A DNA stretch of 64,000 nt from Pedobacter sp. BMA (GTDB lineage Bacteria > Bacteroidota > Bacteroidia > Sphingobacteriales > Sphingobacteriaceae). Shown in pieces: positions 26,728 through 33,443 of the stretch. The position numbers and the translations under genes were made by a program. The stretch covers positions 1-64,000 of the forward strand of contig NZ_LECU01000011.1 of NCBI RefSeq assembly GCF_001027745.1. The letters are read 5' to 3'. The notes under the pieces are model-generated. The model had not been told where the DNA came from. It did not search any database and saw only the letters and a list, made by a program, of their open reading frames with translations. Within the stretch, counting starts at the first letter, position 1; each line of letters begins with the position of its first letter.

Positions 26728-26925
26728 CTACAGTTTCTTAACGTTTACTGCCTGTAAGCCTTTTCTGCCTTCAGCAACTTCGAACTCAACATTATCGTTT
26801 TCCTGTAAACTATCTATTCCGCCTAAAACATCTTTAAAGTGAACAAATAAGTCTTTATTATCTTCCTGAACGATAAATCCAAAACCTTTTTGAGTATTAA
26901 ACCACTTTACTTTACCTATTGCCAT
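26728..26925 (-). CDS. Cold-shock domain protein
   Basis: The 65-residue protein is a single cold-shock domain: GKVKWFNTQKGFGFI with RNP1 and DLFVHFKDV with RNP2. It binds single-stranded RNA or DNA and acts as an RNA chaperone. Length matches CspA-type proteins. The mapped promoter candidate at 27050-27083 would give a 5' leader of about 118 nt, which is typical of thermoregulated csp mRNAs. It is monocistronic, convergent with the methyltransferase operon. Confidence 0.95.
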   Translation of the reverse strand: MAIGKVKWFNTQKGFGFIVQEDNKDLFVHFKDVLGGIDSLQENDNVEFEVAEGRKGLQAVNVKKL

Positions 26926-27049
26926 AAAAAATAAAAAAATAAATGAACAAAATAAATTTTTAACACCTTCATCAGCATTTCATTTAACCATTTTTATTAT
27001 TTACAGCAAATAAATAACCAGATTAAGCGTTAATCATAACAAAACTAAC

Positions 27050-27083
27050 CAAATATAATAATTAGATCAATTATTTCATCAAA
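27050..27083 (-). promoter_or_regulatory. Promoter TTTG-N22-TATATTTG for the cold-shock gene
   Basis: On the minus strand TTTG (27083-27080) and TATATTTG (27057-27050) fit the Bacteroidota promoter consensus with a 22-nt spacer. Predicted start is near 27043, which leaves a long AT-rich leader before the ATG at 26925. Confidence 0.6.
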
Positions 27084-27123
27084 GTAAAGCCAATCACACA
27101 ATAAAGTTGCGATTCAAATATAA

Positions 27124-27759
27124 TTATTTGTTTGGTTGTGGTGTTGTTCTCAAATATGGCTTAATAACCTGATGACCTTTTGGAAATTTTGCAGGAATGT
27201 CTTCAGTTTTGATGCTATTCACTACAATAACATCCTCTCCATCTGTCCAATCAGCTGGTGTAGCCACGCTGTAATTAGCCGTTAGCTGAAGCGAATCAAT
27301 AACCCTCAATACCTCATTAAAGTTTCTACCAGTTGATGCAGGATAAGTAATGATTAGTTTCACTTTCTTATCAGGACTGATTACAAAAAGAGACCTCACT
27401 GTTAATGTTTCTGAAGCATTCGGATGAATCATGTCATACAAAGTTGCAACTGTACGATCGGGATCAGCTATAATGGGAAATTCAACCGAAGTATTTTGTG
27501 TTTCGTTAATATCGCTAATCCACCCTTTATGCGATTCCGCAGAATCAACACTAAGTGCAAGAACTTTTACATTTCTTTTCGCAAATTCATCCTTCAATGC
27601 TGCTGTACGTCCAAGTTCGGTGGTACAAACCGGTGTATAATCTGCAGGATGGGAGAACAAAACACCCCAGCTATCACCAAGGTATTCGTAAAAATCAATT
27701 TCACCTATTGAAGTAGTTGCCCGGAAATCTGGTGCAATATCGCCTAATCTGATACTCAT
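27124..27759 (-). CDS. 1-Cys peroxiredoxin, Prx6 type
   Basis: The 211-residue protein has the peroxidatic Cys45 in HPADYTPVCTTELGR and no other cysteine, so it is a 1-Cys enzyme. The extended C-terminal domain (SLQLTANYSVATPADWTDGEDVIV) is that of the Prx6 subfamily. It reduces hydrogen peroxide and organic peroxides in the cytoplasm. A perfect -7 element TAGATTTG lies on the minus strand at 27795-27788, 29 bp before the start. It lies downstream of the protease gene but is separated by a strong terminator. Confidence 0.95.
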   Translation of the reverse strand: MSIRLGDIAPDFRATTSIGEIDFYEYLGDSWGVLFSHPADYTPVCTTELGRTAALKDEFAKRNVKVLALSVDSAESHKGWISDINETQNTSVEFPIIADPDRTVATLYDMIHPNASETLTVRSLFVISPDKKVKLIITYPASTGRNFNEVLRVIDSLQLTANYSVATPADWTDGEDVIVVNSIKTEDIPAKFPKGHQVIKPYLRTTPQPNK

Positions 27760-27858
27760 AATATTATATTTTTAAATTTGATTAAAACAAATCTAAACAT
27801 AACTATAGTAAATACATAGGCATTATATCCATTTAATACAATGAAATTATAATTCTAT

Positions 27859-27894
27859 AAAAAAAACCCTGCAGATATAGTTCTACAAGGTTTT
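27859..27894 (-). terminator. Terminator of the sigma/protease operon
   Basis: On the minus strand AAAACCTTGTAGA pairs along 13 positions (with G-U pairs) with TCTGCAGGGTTTT, followed by eight T. It ends the protease transcript and isolates it from the peroxiredoxin gene. Confidence 0.75.
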
Positions 27895-27919
27895 CAAGAA
27901 TATTAATTTATTTGGGAAA

Positions 27920-29017
27920 TTAATTATAAGCCTTAATCATAAATACATAATCCTGTATTTTTTCGATCTGTTTAGTACGCTTTAAACCAGAAAGCGTACT
28001 GCGTTTATTTGCTGATAGTTTGTTTTTACCAAGTGAGTCCTGGGGAATTGCCCTCATCGCTTCGAGGATATACTTTGATTTAACTGCAAAAGCTGCCCCC
28101 TCAGTTTGATCTGGTTTACTGCTGATGATACCAATCAAATTTCCGCTATCATCCAAAACAGGCCCTCCGCTATTGCCCGGATTAACCGAAATTGCCACCT
28201 GGTATTGAGTAGTATCACCCACAAAGCCATTTTTCGAACTCACATAACCTTCACCCAAAACTGCATCATCTTTGGGATAGCCTAAAGTATATACCATTTC
28301 GCCAATACTACTTGTACTCTTCTTGATTGTGTAAGGAATAGATGATAAGTTTGAGAAATTCTTGTCACTGATTTTCAATATCGCGATGTCATTTTGCGGA
28401 TCTGTATATACCGATTTCACTTTAAAGGATTCGCCTTTACTATTTTGTACATAAAGAGAATCAGCTCCGTTAATCACATGGAGATTGGTTAAGATATATC
28501 CATTTGTAGACACCGCAAACCCTGTTCCGCCAACACTATTCTGTACTGCTGGTTTGCCCGCCGCGGCAGACGTACTATTTATCTTGCGAATGAGGCTGTT
28601 CTGGGTTTTTATGGCTTTGTTAACCTGAGTGCTTAATAAAATAAGTTGTTCTTTTTGTCTCGTATTATGCTGTATGGAGTAAACAGACACCAGGGAAAGT
28701 ATAAGAAATGAAGCCGCAACAGCGATCGCCGACTTGTGTTTACGCCAAAGCTGTACCACTTTTGATGGATGGGGTTTAAAAACCTCAGCTAAAGTTTCCA
28801 CATCGATCTCCGCATGGATATTATTCAACTGCTCTTTTAAACGTGTTTGTGCAGCAAAAGCTTCCATAGACTCCAGAAAGAACTTATGTGAAACAACTTT
28901 ATGATCAACGCCAGCATCATTCGCACGCAGAGCTTCAAAAGCAGCTGTTTCCTGAGCACTCAACCCACCCAGCAGATAATCTTCAATAATTGCATCTAAC
29001 TCCAAATCGTTTCTCAT
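27920..29017 (-). CDS. Membrane-anchored trypsin-like (S1C) protease with anti-sigma-like N-terminus
   Basis: From ATG 29017 the protein has 365 residues. Residues 1-70 (LDAIIEDYLLGGLSAQETAAFEALRANDAG) resemble the cytoplasmic domain of Bacteroidota anti-sigma factors. A membrane helix spans about 96-115, followed by a short coiled coil (116-147). The periplasmic HtrA-like domain has an intact triad: His180 in TNLHV, Asp210 in QNDIAIL and Ser283 in GNSGGP. There is no PDZ domain. An alternative ATG at 29065 would overlap the sigma gene by 40 bp; I prefer 29017, 8 bp after the sigma stop, because the family-like sequence begins there. Its position makes it the likely anti-sigma factor; control by proteolysis is inference. 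Confidence 0.82.
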   Translation of the reverse strand: MRNDLELDAIIEDYLLGGLSAQETAAFEALRANDAGVDHKVVSHKFFLESMEAFAAQTRLKEQLNNIHAEIDVETLAEVFKPHPSKVVQLWRKHKSAIAVAASFLILSLVSVYSIQHNTRQKEQLILLSTQVNKAIKTQNSLIRKINSTSAAAGKPAVQNSVGGTGFAVSTNGYILTNLHVINGADSLYVQNSKGESFKVKSVYTDPQNDIAILKISDKNFSNLSSIPYTIKKSTSSIGEMVYTLGYPKDDAVLGEGYVSSKNGFVGDTTQYQVAISVNPGNSGGPVLDDSGNLIGIISSKPDQTEGAAFAVKSKYILEAMRAIPQDSLGKNKLSANKRSTLSGLKRTKQIEKIQDYVFMIKAYN

Positions 29018-29025
29018 TTCACTTT

Positions 29026-29592
29026 CTATGGTTGAAAAAATATTTTCTTTAAACGTTGCAGACACTTATACTTCTGTGTCTTGGCATTATCCGTATTGGT
29101 ATAACCAAACTTTTCACATATATCCTGCATCGACATATTGTGTATATAAAAATCCTGAATAATAGTCTTACAAGGTTCGCCAAGGTGTTCAAGAGCTGAT
29201 TGCATTTTAACAAATGCAGCATCCTTTTCCTCATGTTGCTCAACATCCTCTTCAACAGCAAACACTTCCTCATAATCAGTAATGCTGCCTGCCTTTTTAC
29301 TATTCTGACTCAATTTCTTTAACCAAGTGCGCCTGCAAACTGAATAGATATACGTTTTTAGTTTGCTGCTCAACTCAAAATCACCGGCCTTAATTTTATT
29401 GTACAAAACAATAATGGTTTCCTGATAAACATCTTTTGCATCGTCTTCATCTCCGTTATTATTGAGAATGAACTGCAAAGCCATCGGATAATATGCCTTG
29501 TATAACTTATTAAGTATGTCTTCCGAGTTATTTAGAATACCTAAAATAACTTCTCTATCTGTTGGAACTGAACTCTTTAAACTGTTATTCAC
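29026..29592 (-). CDS. ECF-type sigma-70 family RNA polymerase sigma factor
   Basis: The 188-residue protein has region 2 at about 24-90 (LYKAYYPMALQFILNNNGDEDDAKDVYQETIIVLYNKI) and region 4 at about 128-188 (LGEPCKTIIQDFYIHNMSMQDICEKFGY), with a helix-turn-helix. No region 1 or 3 is present, as in ECF factors. The start is GTG; no in-frame ATG precedes region 2. The anti-sigma-like protease gene follows after 8 bp, forming an operon. Two copies of a GGGTTAC(C/T)-N13/14-TGTATTAA element face the gene, and three matching elements face the lipoprotein array on the other side, which suggests autoregulation and direct control of the array. Confidence 0.88.
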   Translation of the reverse strand: MNNSLKSSVPTDREVILGILNNSEDILNKLYKAYYPMALQFILNNNGDEDDAKDVYQETIIVLYNKIKAGDFELSSKLKTYIYSVCRRTWLKKLSQNSKKAGSITDYEEVFAVEEDVEQHEEKDAAFVKMQSALEHLGEPCKTIIQDFYIHNMSMQDICEKFGYTNTDNAKTQKYKCLQRLKKIFFQP

Positions 29593-29594
29593 TA

Positions 29595-29624
29595 GTTAAT
29601 ACATTTTTCGATAAATAGTAACCC
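29595..29624 (-). promoter_or_regulatory. Bipartite element, sigma gene proximal copy
   Basis: On the minus strand GGGTTACT (29624-29617), 13 nt, TGTATTAAC (29603-29595). It ends only 3 bp before the GTG start, so a transcript from it would be leaderless; it may be a duplicate or regulatory site rather than the main promoter. Confidence 0.5.
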
Positions 29625-29663
29625 AATATTAGAGAAAAAAATATTTATAGCTACTATGTTTGA

Positions 29664-29693
29664 TTAATACATTATGCACGCACTCGGTAACCC
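29664..29693 (-). promoter_or_regulatory. Bipartite element, sigma gene distal copy
   Basis: On the minus strand GGGTTACC (29693-29686), 14 nt, TGTATTAA (29671-29664). A start about 7 nt downstream would give a leader of some 65 nt. This is the more plausible autoregulatory promoter of the sigma/protease operon. Confidence 0.6.
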
Positions 29694-29722
29694 AACTTCA
29701 CAAATAAAAAATATTTCAACTT

Positions 29723-29756
29723 TTTGTAAAATTATCGGGTTACCTTTTTACCTTTG
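29723..29756 (+). promoter_or_regulatory. Vegetative promoter candidate before lipoprotein 1
   Basis: TTTG (29723-29726), 22 nt and TACCTTTG (29749-29756) match the housekeeping consensus. It overlaps the bipartite element at 29737-29766. The aligned -7 positions read CACTTTTC and AAGGTTTC before copies 2 and 3, so only copy 1 keeps it. Confidence 0.5.
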
Positions 29757-29766
29757 CGGCATTAAC
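29737..29766 (+). promoter_or_regulatory. Bipartite element before lipoprotein 1
   Basis: GGGTTACC (29737-29744), 13 nt, GGCATTAAC (29758-29766). The second half differs from the other copies at two or three positions. It lies 33 bp before the ATG of copy 1. Confidence 0.55.
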
Positions 29767-29799
29767 AAGAAAATTAATTACTTAAAAAAATTCAAGAAA

Positions 29800-30021
29800 A
29801 TGAAAAATGCATTCAAATTAGGCTTTTTAGCTTTAGCTTTATCTTTATCAGTTGTTGCTTGTAACTCAGAGAAAAAAGCTGAAGGTGCTGATACTACTTT
29901 AACTGATTCTTCAACTATCGTTACTGATACTACTGCTGTTGATACTACAGTAAAAGATTCTACAGTTAAAGATACTACTGTAAAAGCTACTACAACTACT
30001 ACAGAAGAAGTTAAACACTAG
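29800..30021 (+). CDS. Small Thr-rich lipoprotein, array copy 1
   Basis: The 73-residue protein starts MKNAFKLGFLALALSLSVVAC, a lipoprotein signal with Cys21, and continues NSEKKAEGADTT. The rest is a low-complexity Thr/Asp/Val/Lys tract (TDTTAVDTTVKDSTVKDTT) ending EEVKH. I chose the start shared by all four copies; the frame opens 42 codons earlier but that part is the promoter region. The mature part is likely disordered and anchored to a membrane by lipid. I recognise no family function. Identity with copy 2 is almost complete, so the array arose by recent tandem duplication. It has its own terminator. Confidence 0.8.
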   Translation: MKNAFKLGFLALALSLSVVACNSEKKAEGADTTLTDSSTIVTDTTAVDTTVKDSTVKDTTVKATTTTTEEVKH

Positions 30022-30037
30022 TTCAACTTTACCCATA

Positions 30038-30073
30038 AAAAATGGCCTTGATTTAATTATCAAGGCCATTTTT
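30038..30073 (+). terminator. Terminator of lipoprotein 1
   Basis: Perfect 15-bp stem, AAAAATGGCCTTGAT (30038-30052) with ATCAAGGCCATTTTT (30059-30073), loop TTAATT. Confidence 0.9.
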
Positions 30074-30100
30074 ATTTTGTTCATTTTTTTTGAGTTTAGC

Positions 30101-30130
30101 GGGTTACCTTTTCACTTTTCACGTATTAAC
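30101..30130 (+). promoter_or_regulatory. Bipartite element before lipoprotein 2
   Basis: GGGTTACC (30101-30108), 13 nt, CGTATTAAC (30122-30130), 35 bp before the ATG at 30166. Confidence 0.6.
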
Positions 30131-30165
30131 AATAAATTAATTAATTACTTAAAAGAAATTTCAAA

Positions 30166-30387
30166 ATGAAAAATGCATTCAAATTAGGCTTTTTAGCTTT
30201 AGCTTTATCTTTATCAGTTGTTGCTTGTAATTCAGAAAAAAAAGCTGATGGCGCTGATACTACATTAACAGATTCTTCAACTATCGTTACTGATACTACT
30301 GCTGTTGACACTACAGTAAAAGATTCTACAGTTAAAGATACTACCGTAAAAGCTACTACAACTACTACAGAAGAAGTTAAACACTAG
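30166..30387 (+). CDS. Small Thr-rich lipoprotein, array copy 2
   Basis: The 73-residue protein differs from copy 1 by one residue (ADGAD for AEGAD). The signal peptide, Cys21 lipobox and Thr/Asp tract are the same. The repeat unit, including upstream element, leader and terminator, is about 366 bp, so the whole transcription unit was duplicated. Each copy has its own start element and terminator, so it is probably expressed independently. Function is unknown. Confidence 0.8.
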   Translation: MKNAFKLGFLALALSLSVVACNSEKKADGADTTLTDSSTIVTDTTAVDTTVKDSTVKDTTVKATTTTTEEVKH

Positions 30388-30403
30388 TCTGACTTCACCC
30401 ATA

Positions 30404-30440
30404 AAAAAATGGCTTTGATTTAATTATCAAGGCCATTTTT
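30404..30440 (+). terminator. Terminator of lipoprotein 2
   Basis: Same hairpin as copy 1 with GGCTTTGAT for GGCCTTGAT, which keeps pairing through a G-U pair, followed by TTTTTATTT. Confidence 0.85.
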
Positions 30441-30469
30441 ATTTATTTTACTTTTTTCTCCATTTTATA

Positions 30470-30499
30470 GGGTTACCTTTTAAGGTTTCCCGTATTAAC
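30470..30499 (+). promoter_or_regulatory. Bipartite element before lipoprotein 3
   Basis: GGGTTACC (30470-30477), 13 nt, CGTATTAAC (30491-30499), 34 bp before the ATG at 30534. The spacer differs from copy 2 while both half-sites are identical. Confidence 0.6.
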
Positions 30500-30533
30500 A
30501 ATAAATTAATTAATTACTTAAAGAAATTTCAAC

Positions 30534-30752
30534 ATGAAAAATGCATTCAAATTAGGCTTTTTAGCTTTAGCTTTATCTTTATCAGTTGTAGCTTGTAACT
30601 CAGAAAAAAAAGCTGATGGTGCTGACACAACTTTAACCGATTCTTCAGCTATTGTAACTGATACAACTGCTACTGACACTACAGTAAAAGATTCTACTGT
30701 TAAAGATACTACAGTTGCTGTAACTACTGAAAAAACTGAAGTTAAACACTAG
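30534..30752 (+). CDS. Small Thr-rich lipoprotein, array copy 3
   Basis: The 72-residue protein shares the first 38 residues with copies 1 and 2 almost exactly and then diverges mildly (SSAIVTDTTATD, and TTVAVTTEKTEVKH at the end). The signal peptide and Cys21 are unchanged. Synonymous changes with copy 2 are more frequent than amino-acid changes by eye, which suggests selection on the protein. It carries the same upstream element and its own terminator, which has a different stem sequence. Confidence 0.8.
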   Translation: MKNAFKLGFLALALSLSVVACNSEKKADGADTTLTDSSAIVTDTTATDTTVKDSTVKDTTVAVTTEKTEVKH

Positions 30753-30769
30753 TTTTAACTTTAATTTAT

Positions 30770-30802
30770 AAAAAAGGCTTTAAGTTTCTTAAAGCCTTTT
30801 TT
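30770..30802 (+). terminator. Terminator of lipoprotein 3
   Basis: AAAAAAGGCTTTAAG (30770-30784) pairs with CTTAAAGCCTTTTTT (30788-30802) around TTT. Confidence 0.88.
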
Positions 30803-31011
30803 TATTGATAAAAATTTGCCTCAAATGAGGCTTAAATTATTGAAACAATTAATAAAGAATGAAATTTTAATTAAATTCAGGTACGATCACACAAATAAAA
30901 ATGAAAAAGCAGAAAATATAAATGCTTTTACCATAATTAATCGCTATCATCTATTTTTTTACATAAATTAGCCATTAATTAATCAGAACCACAACAAAAA
31001 CAAAAGACAAA

Positions 31012-31212
31012 ATGAAAAATGCATTCAAATTAGGCTTTTTAGCCCTTTCTCTATCTTTATCAGTAGTTGCCTGCAGTTCAGACAAAAAAGCTGATGGCGC
31101 AGATTCTACTACAACCGACAGCACCGTTGTTGATACCACTGTAAAAGACACTACAGCTGTTGATACAATGATGAAAGACTCAACGACCACTGATACAGCT
31201 ACGAAAATGTAA
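31012..31212 (+). CDS. Small Thr-rich lipoprotein, array copy 4 (diverged)
   Basis: The 66-residue protein keeps MKNAFKLGFLALSLSLSVVAC and a Thr/Asp-rich tract, but the second half is different (TTAVDTMMKDSTTTDTATKM) and the C-terminal VKH is lost. It is set 478 bp after copy 3 instead of about 367 bp. Its upstream region shares no sequence with the other copies; a near-match -7 TAAATTAG lies at about 30966-30973. It is probably the oldest copy and under different control. Confidence 0.78.
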   Translation: MKNAFKLGFLALSLSLSVVACSSDKKADGADSTTTDSTVVDTTVKDTTAVDTMMKDSTTTDTATKM

Positions 31213-31230
31213 TCTTTTTAGAAATTACAG

Positions 31231-31263
31231 AAAGGCTTTGGGTAATAACCAGGGCCTTTTTTG
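31231..31263 (+). terminator. Terminator of lipoprotein 4
   Basis: AAGGCTTTGG pairs with CCAGGGCCTT with small mismatches, followed by TTTTTTGTTTTT. Confidence 0.65.
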
Positions 31264-31305
31264 TTTTTATACCATAGAGATGAATTATTAACCGACATTT
31301 TATAG

Positions 31306-31313
31306 TAAATTTG
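31306..31313 (+). promoter_or_regulatory. -7 element TAAATTTG of purB
   Basis: TAAATTTG matches TAnnTTTG and lies 22 bp before the purB ATG. No clear -33 partner is visible. Confidence 0.5.
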
Positions 31314-31335
31314 CGGCAAAATTATAAACCGCATA

Positions 31336-32682
31336 ATGAATTTAACATCGCTACAAGCAATCTCACCCATAGATGGTCGTTATAGAAGGACAACCGAAAA
31401 TCTGTCTGCCTATTTTTCGGAAGAAGCTTTAATTAAATACCGTATTTTTGTAGAAATAGAGTATTTTATTGCGTTGTGCGAAATCAATATAGCTGGCTTG
31501 GAAAACTTCGATAAAAGCCTTTATCCCAATCTACGTCAAATTCATGAAAATTTCTCCGAAGTTGATGCATTGGAAATTAAAGAAACGGAAAAAGTAACTA
31601 ATCACGACGTTAAAGCAGTTGAGTATTTTATCAAATCAAAATTTGACACGCTTTCGCTACAAGAATACAAAGAATTCATTCATTTTGGATTAACTTCGCA
31701 GGATATTAACAATACAGCAATCCCATATTCTGTGAAATTGGCATTGAATGAAACCTACTATCCAGCTATTGAATCATTAATCACAAAAATAAATGAGCTA
31801 GCTGTAGAATGGGCCCACATTCCTATGCTCGCCCACACTCACGGGCAACCGGCCTCACCGACTAAATTAGGGAAGGAATTTCTGGTATTCGCTGATCGAC
31901 TGAGCATACAGCTTGATACTTTGAAATCAATCCCTAACAGTGCAAAATTTGGTGGAGCAACAGGAAACTTTAATGCACACCACATTGCTTATCCTGAAGT
32001 AAACTGGGTCACTTTTTCAAACCAGTTCGTTAATGAAACATTAGGCTTAACAAGAGCGCAACATACTACTCAAATTGAGCATTACGATCAGTTCGCGGCA
32101 CAATGTGATGCTTTGAAGAGAATTAATAACATTATCATTGATTTAGACCGGGATATCTGGACTTATATTTCAAAAAATTATTTTAAACAAAAAATTAAAG
32201 CTGGAGAAATCGGTTCATCAGCTATGCCACATAAAGTGAACCCAATCGACTTCGAAAATGCAGAGGGAAATGCAGGTATTGCAAATGCATTATTCGAATT
32301 TTTTGCTGCTAAACTTCCCATTTCAAGATTGCAAAGGGATTTAACCGACTCCACAGTTTTAAGAAATATTGGTGTTCCATTTGGTCACACGTTAATTGCA
32401 ATTAACGCTACCTTAAGAGGCCTTAATAAAATTTTGCTGAATGAATCCACTCTACATGCTGATTTAGAAGATAACTGGGCAGTGGTAGCTGAAGCCATTC
32501 AGACGGTGTTACGCAGACAAAACTTTCCAAACCCTTATGAAGCTTTAAAAGAGCTCACCAGAACAAACACCAAAATCAACGCTGCAAGTATTGCTGCGTT
32601 TATTGAAGGATTGACTGTAACTGAAGAGGTGAAAGTACAATTGAGAACAATTACCCCATTTAATTATACGGGTATTTTTTAA
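31336..32682 (+). CDS. purB: Adenylosuccinate lyase
   Basis: The 448-residue protein has the fumarase/aspartase superfamily signature GEIGSSAMPHKVNPIDFEN near 290-306, THGQPASPTKLGKE near 168-180 and the HFGLTSQDINN segment with the catalytic region. It splits adenylosuccinate and SAICAR in purine synthesis in the cytoplasm. Length is that of the Escherichia coli type. The start MNLTSLQAISPIDGRY matches the family. Confidence 0.97.
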   Translation: MNLTSLQAISPIDGRYRRTTENLSAYFSEEALIKYRIFVEIEYFIALCEINIAGLENFDKSLYPNLRQIHENFSEVDALEIKETEKVTNHDVKAVEYFIKSKFDTLSLQEYKEFIHFGLTSQDINNTAIPYSVKLALNETYYPAIESLITKINELAVEWAHIPMLAHTHGQPASPTKLGKEFLVFADRLSIQLDTLKSIPNSAKFGGATGNFNAHHIAYPEVNWVTFSNQFVNETLGLTRAQHTTQIEHYDQFAAQCDALKRINNIIIDLDRDIWTYISKNYFKQKIKAGEIGSSAMPHKVNPIDFENAEGNAGIANALFEFFAAKLPISRLQRDLTDSTVLRNIGVPFGHTLIAINATLRGLNKILLNESTLHADLEDNWAVVAEAIQTVLRRQNFPNPYEALKELTRTNTKINAASIAAFIEGLTVTEEVKVQLRTITPFNYTGIF

Positions 32683-32769
32683 GTGCATTAAATTGACGCT
32701 AAACAGACAGCCTTAAAAAAGATTATTGATGAGTAATTCTTAATTTTGTTTATTCAAATTGATTAAGAC

Positions 32770-33321
32770 ATGACGATTAACGTATATACAGAACAAACCC
32801 CTAATCCAGCTACCATGAAATTCATGGTCAACAAGCTGTTGATTAACGGAAGTGAGGATTTTGCAACCAAGGAAAGTGCTGAGCAATCTCCTTTCGCGAA
32901 AGAATTATTTAAGTTCAACTTTGTTTCTGGTGTATTTTTCGCCAGCAACTTTGTAACAATTACCAAAACAGATGATGCAGACTGGGCTGATATCGAAGCG
33001 ATTTTAAAGGAGTTTGTAAAAGGAGCAGTAGAATCTGAATTAAAGATCAAAGAAGTAAGTACTGATGAAGCACCAGCTTTTGAAGGTTCTGAAACCGAAA
33101 TTAAAATTCAGCAGATTCTCCATGATTATGTTCGTCCGGCTGTAGAGCAAGACGGTGGTGCGATTACCTACAAATCGTTTGACGAAGGCGTTGTTACCGT
33201 GGAATTACGCGGTTCATGCAGTGGGTGCCCCTCATCAACAATTACCTTAAAATCAGGTATTCAGAATTTGTTACAGAGGATGGTACCAGAAGTTACAGAG
33301 GTTGTTTCTGAAGCACTTTAA
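32770..33321 (+). CDS. NifU-like iron-sulfur scaffold protein (Nfu)
   Basis: The 183-residue protein has an N-terminal Nfu domain (TINVYTEQTPNPATMKFMVN) and a C-terminal NifU domain with the cluster-binding CxxC at Cys150 and Cys153 in RGSCSGCPSSTITLKSGI. Nfu proteins carry 4Fe-4S clusters to target enzymes. A TAATTTTG element at 32741-32748 fits a -7 box 22 bp before the start. It stands alone between purB and a strong terminator. Confidence 0.93.
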   Translation: MTINVYTEQTPNPATMKFMVNKLLINGSEDFATKESAEQSPFAKELFKFNFVSGVFFASNFVTITKTDDADWADIEAILKEFVKGAVESELKIKEVSTDEAPAFEGSETEIKIQQILHDYVRPAVEQDGGAITYKSFDEGVVTVELRGSCSGCPSSTITLKSGIQNLLQRMVPEVTEVVSEAL

Positions 33322-33350
33322 TATAGCGCATTTTTCATAGTACCTATATC

Positions 33351-33385
33351 AGAATGGCCAGCTAATTTAGCTGGCCATTCTTTGT
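33351..33385. terminator. Terminator after nfu
   Basis: AGAATGGCCAGCTAA (33351-33365) pairs perfectly with TTAGCTGGCCATTCT (33367-33381), followed by TTTGTTT. Confidence 0.8.
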
Positions 33386-33443
33386 TTACACATTTTTTTT
33401 TATTGCCCCAGCTATTTCCTTCCTGATGGGACAGGTTGTAAAA

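Noticed and set aside
29018..29065. Protease start at 29065 overlapping the sigma gene
   Set aside because: It would add 16 residues within the sigma frame. I prefer 29017, but it cannot be excluded without N-terminal data.
29674..29799. Longer N-terminus of lipoprotein 1
   Set aside because: It would put 42 residues before a perfect lipoprotein signal and cover the promoter elements; other copies start at the internal ATG.
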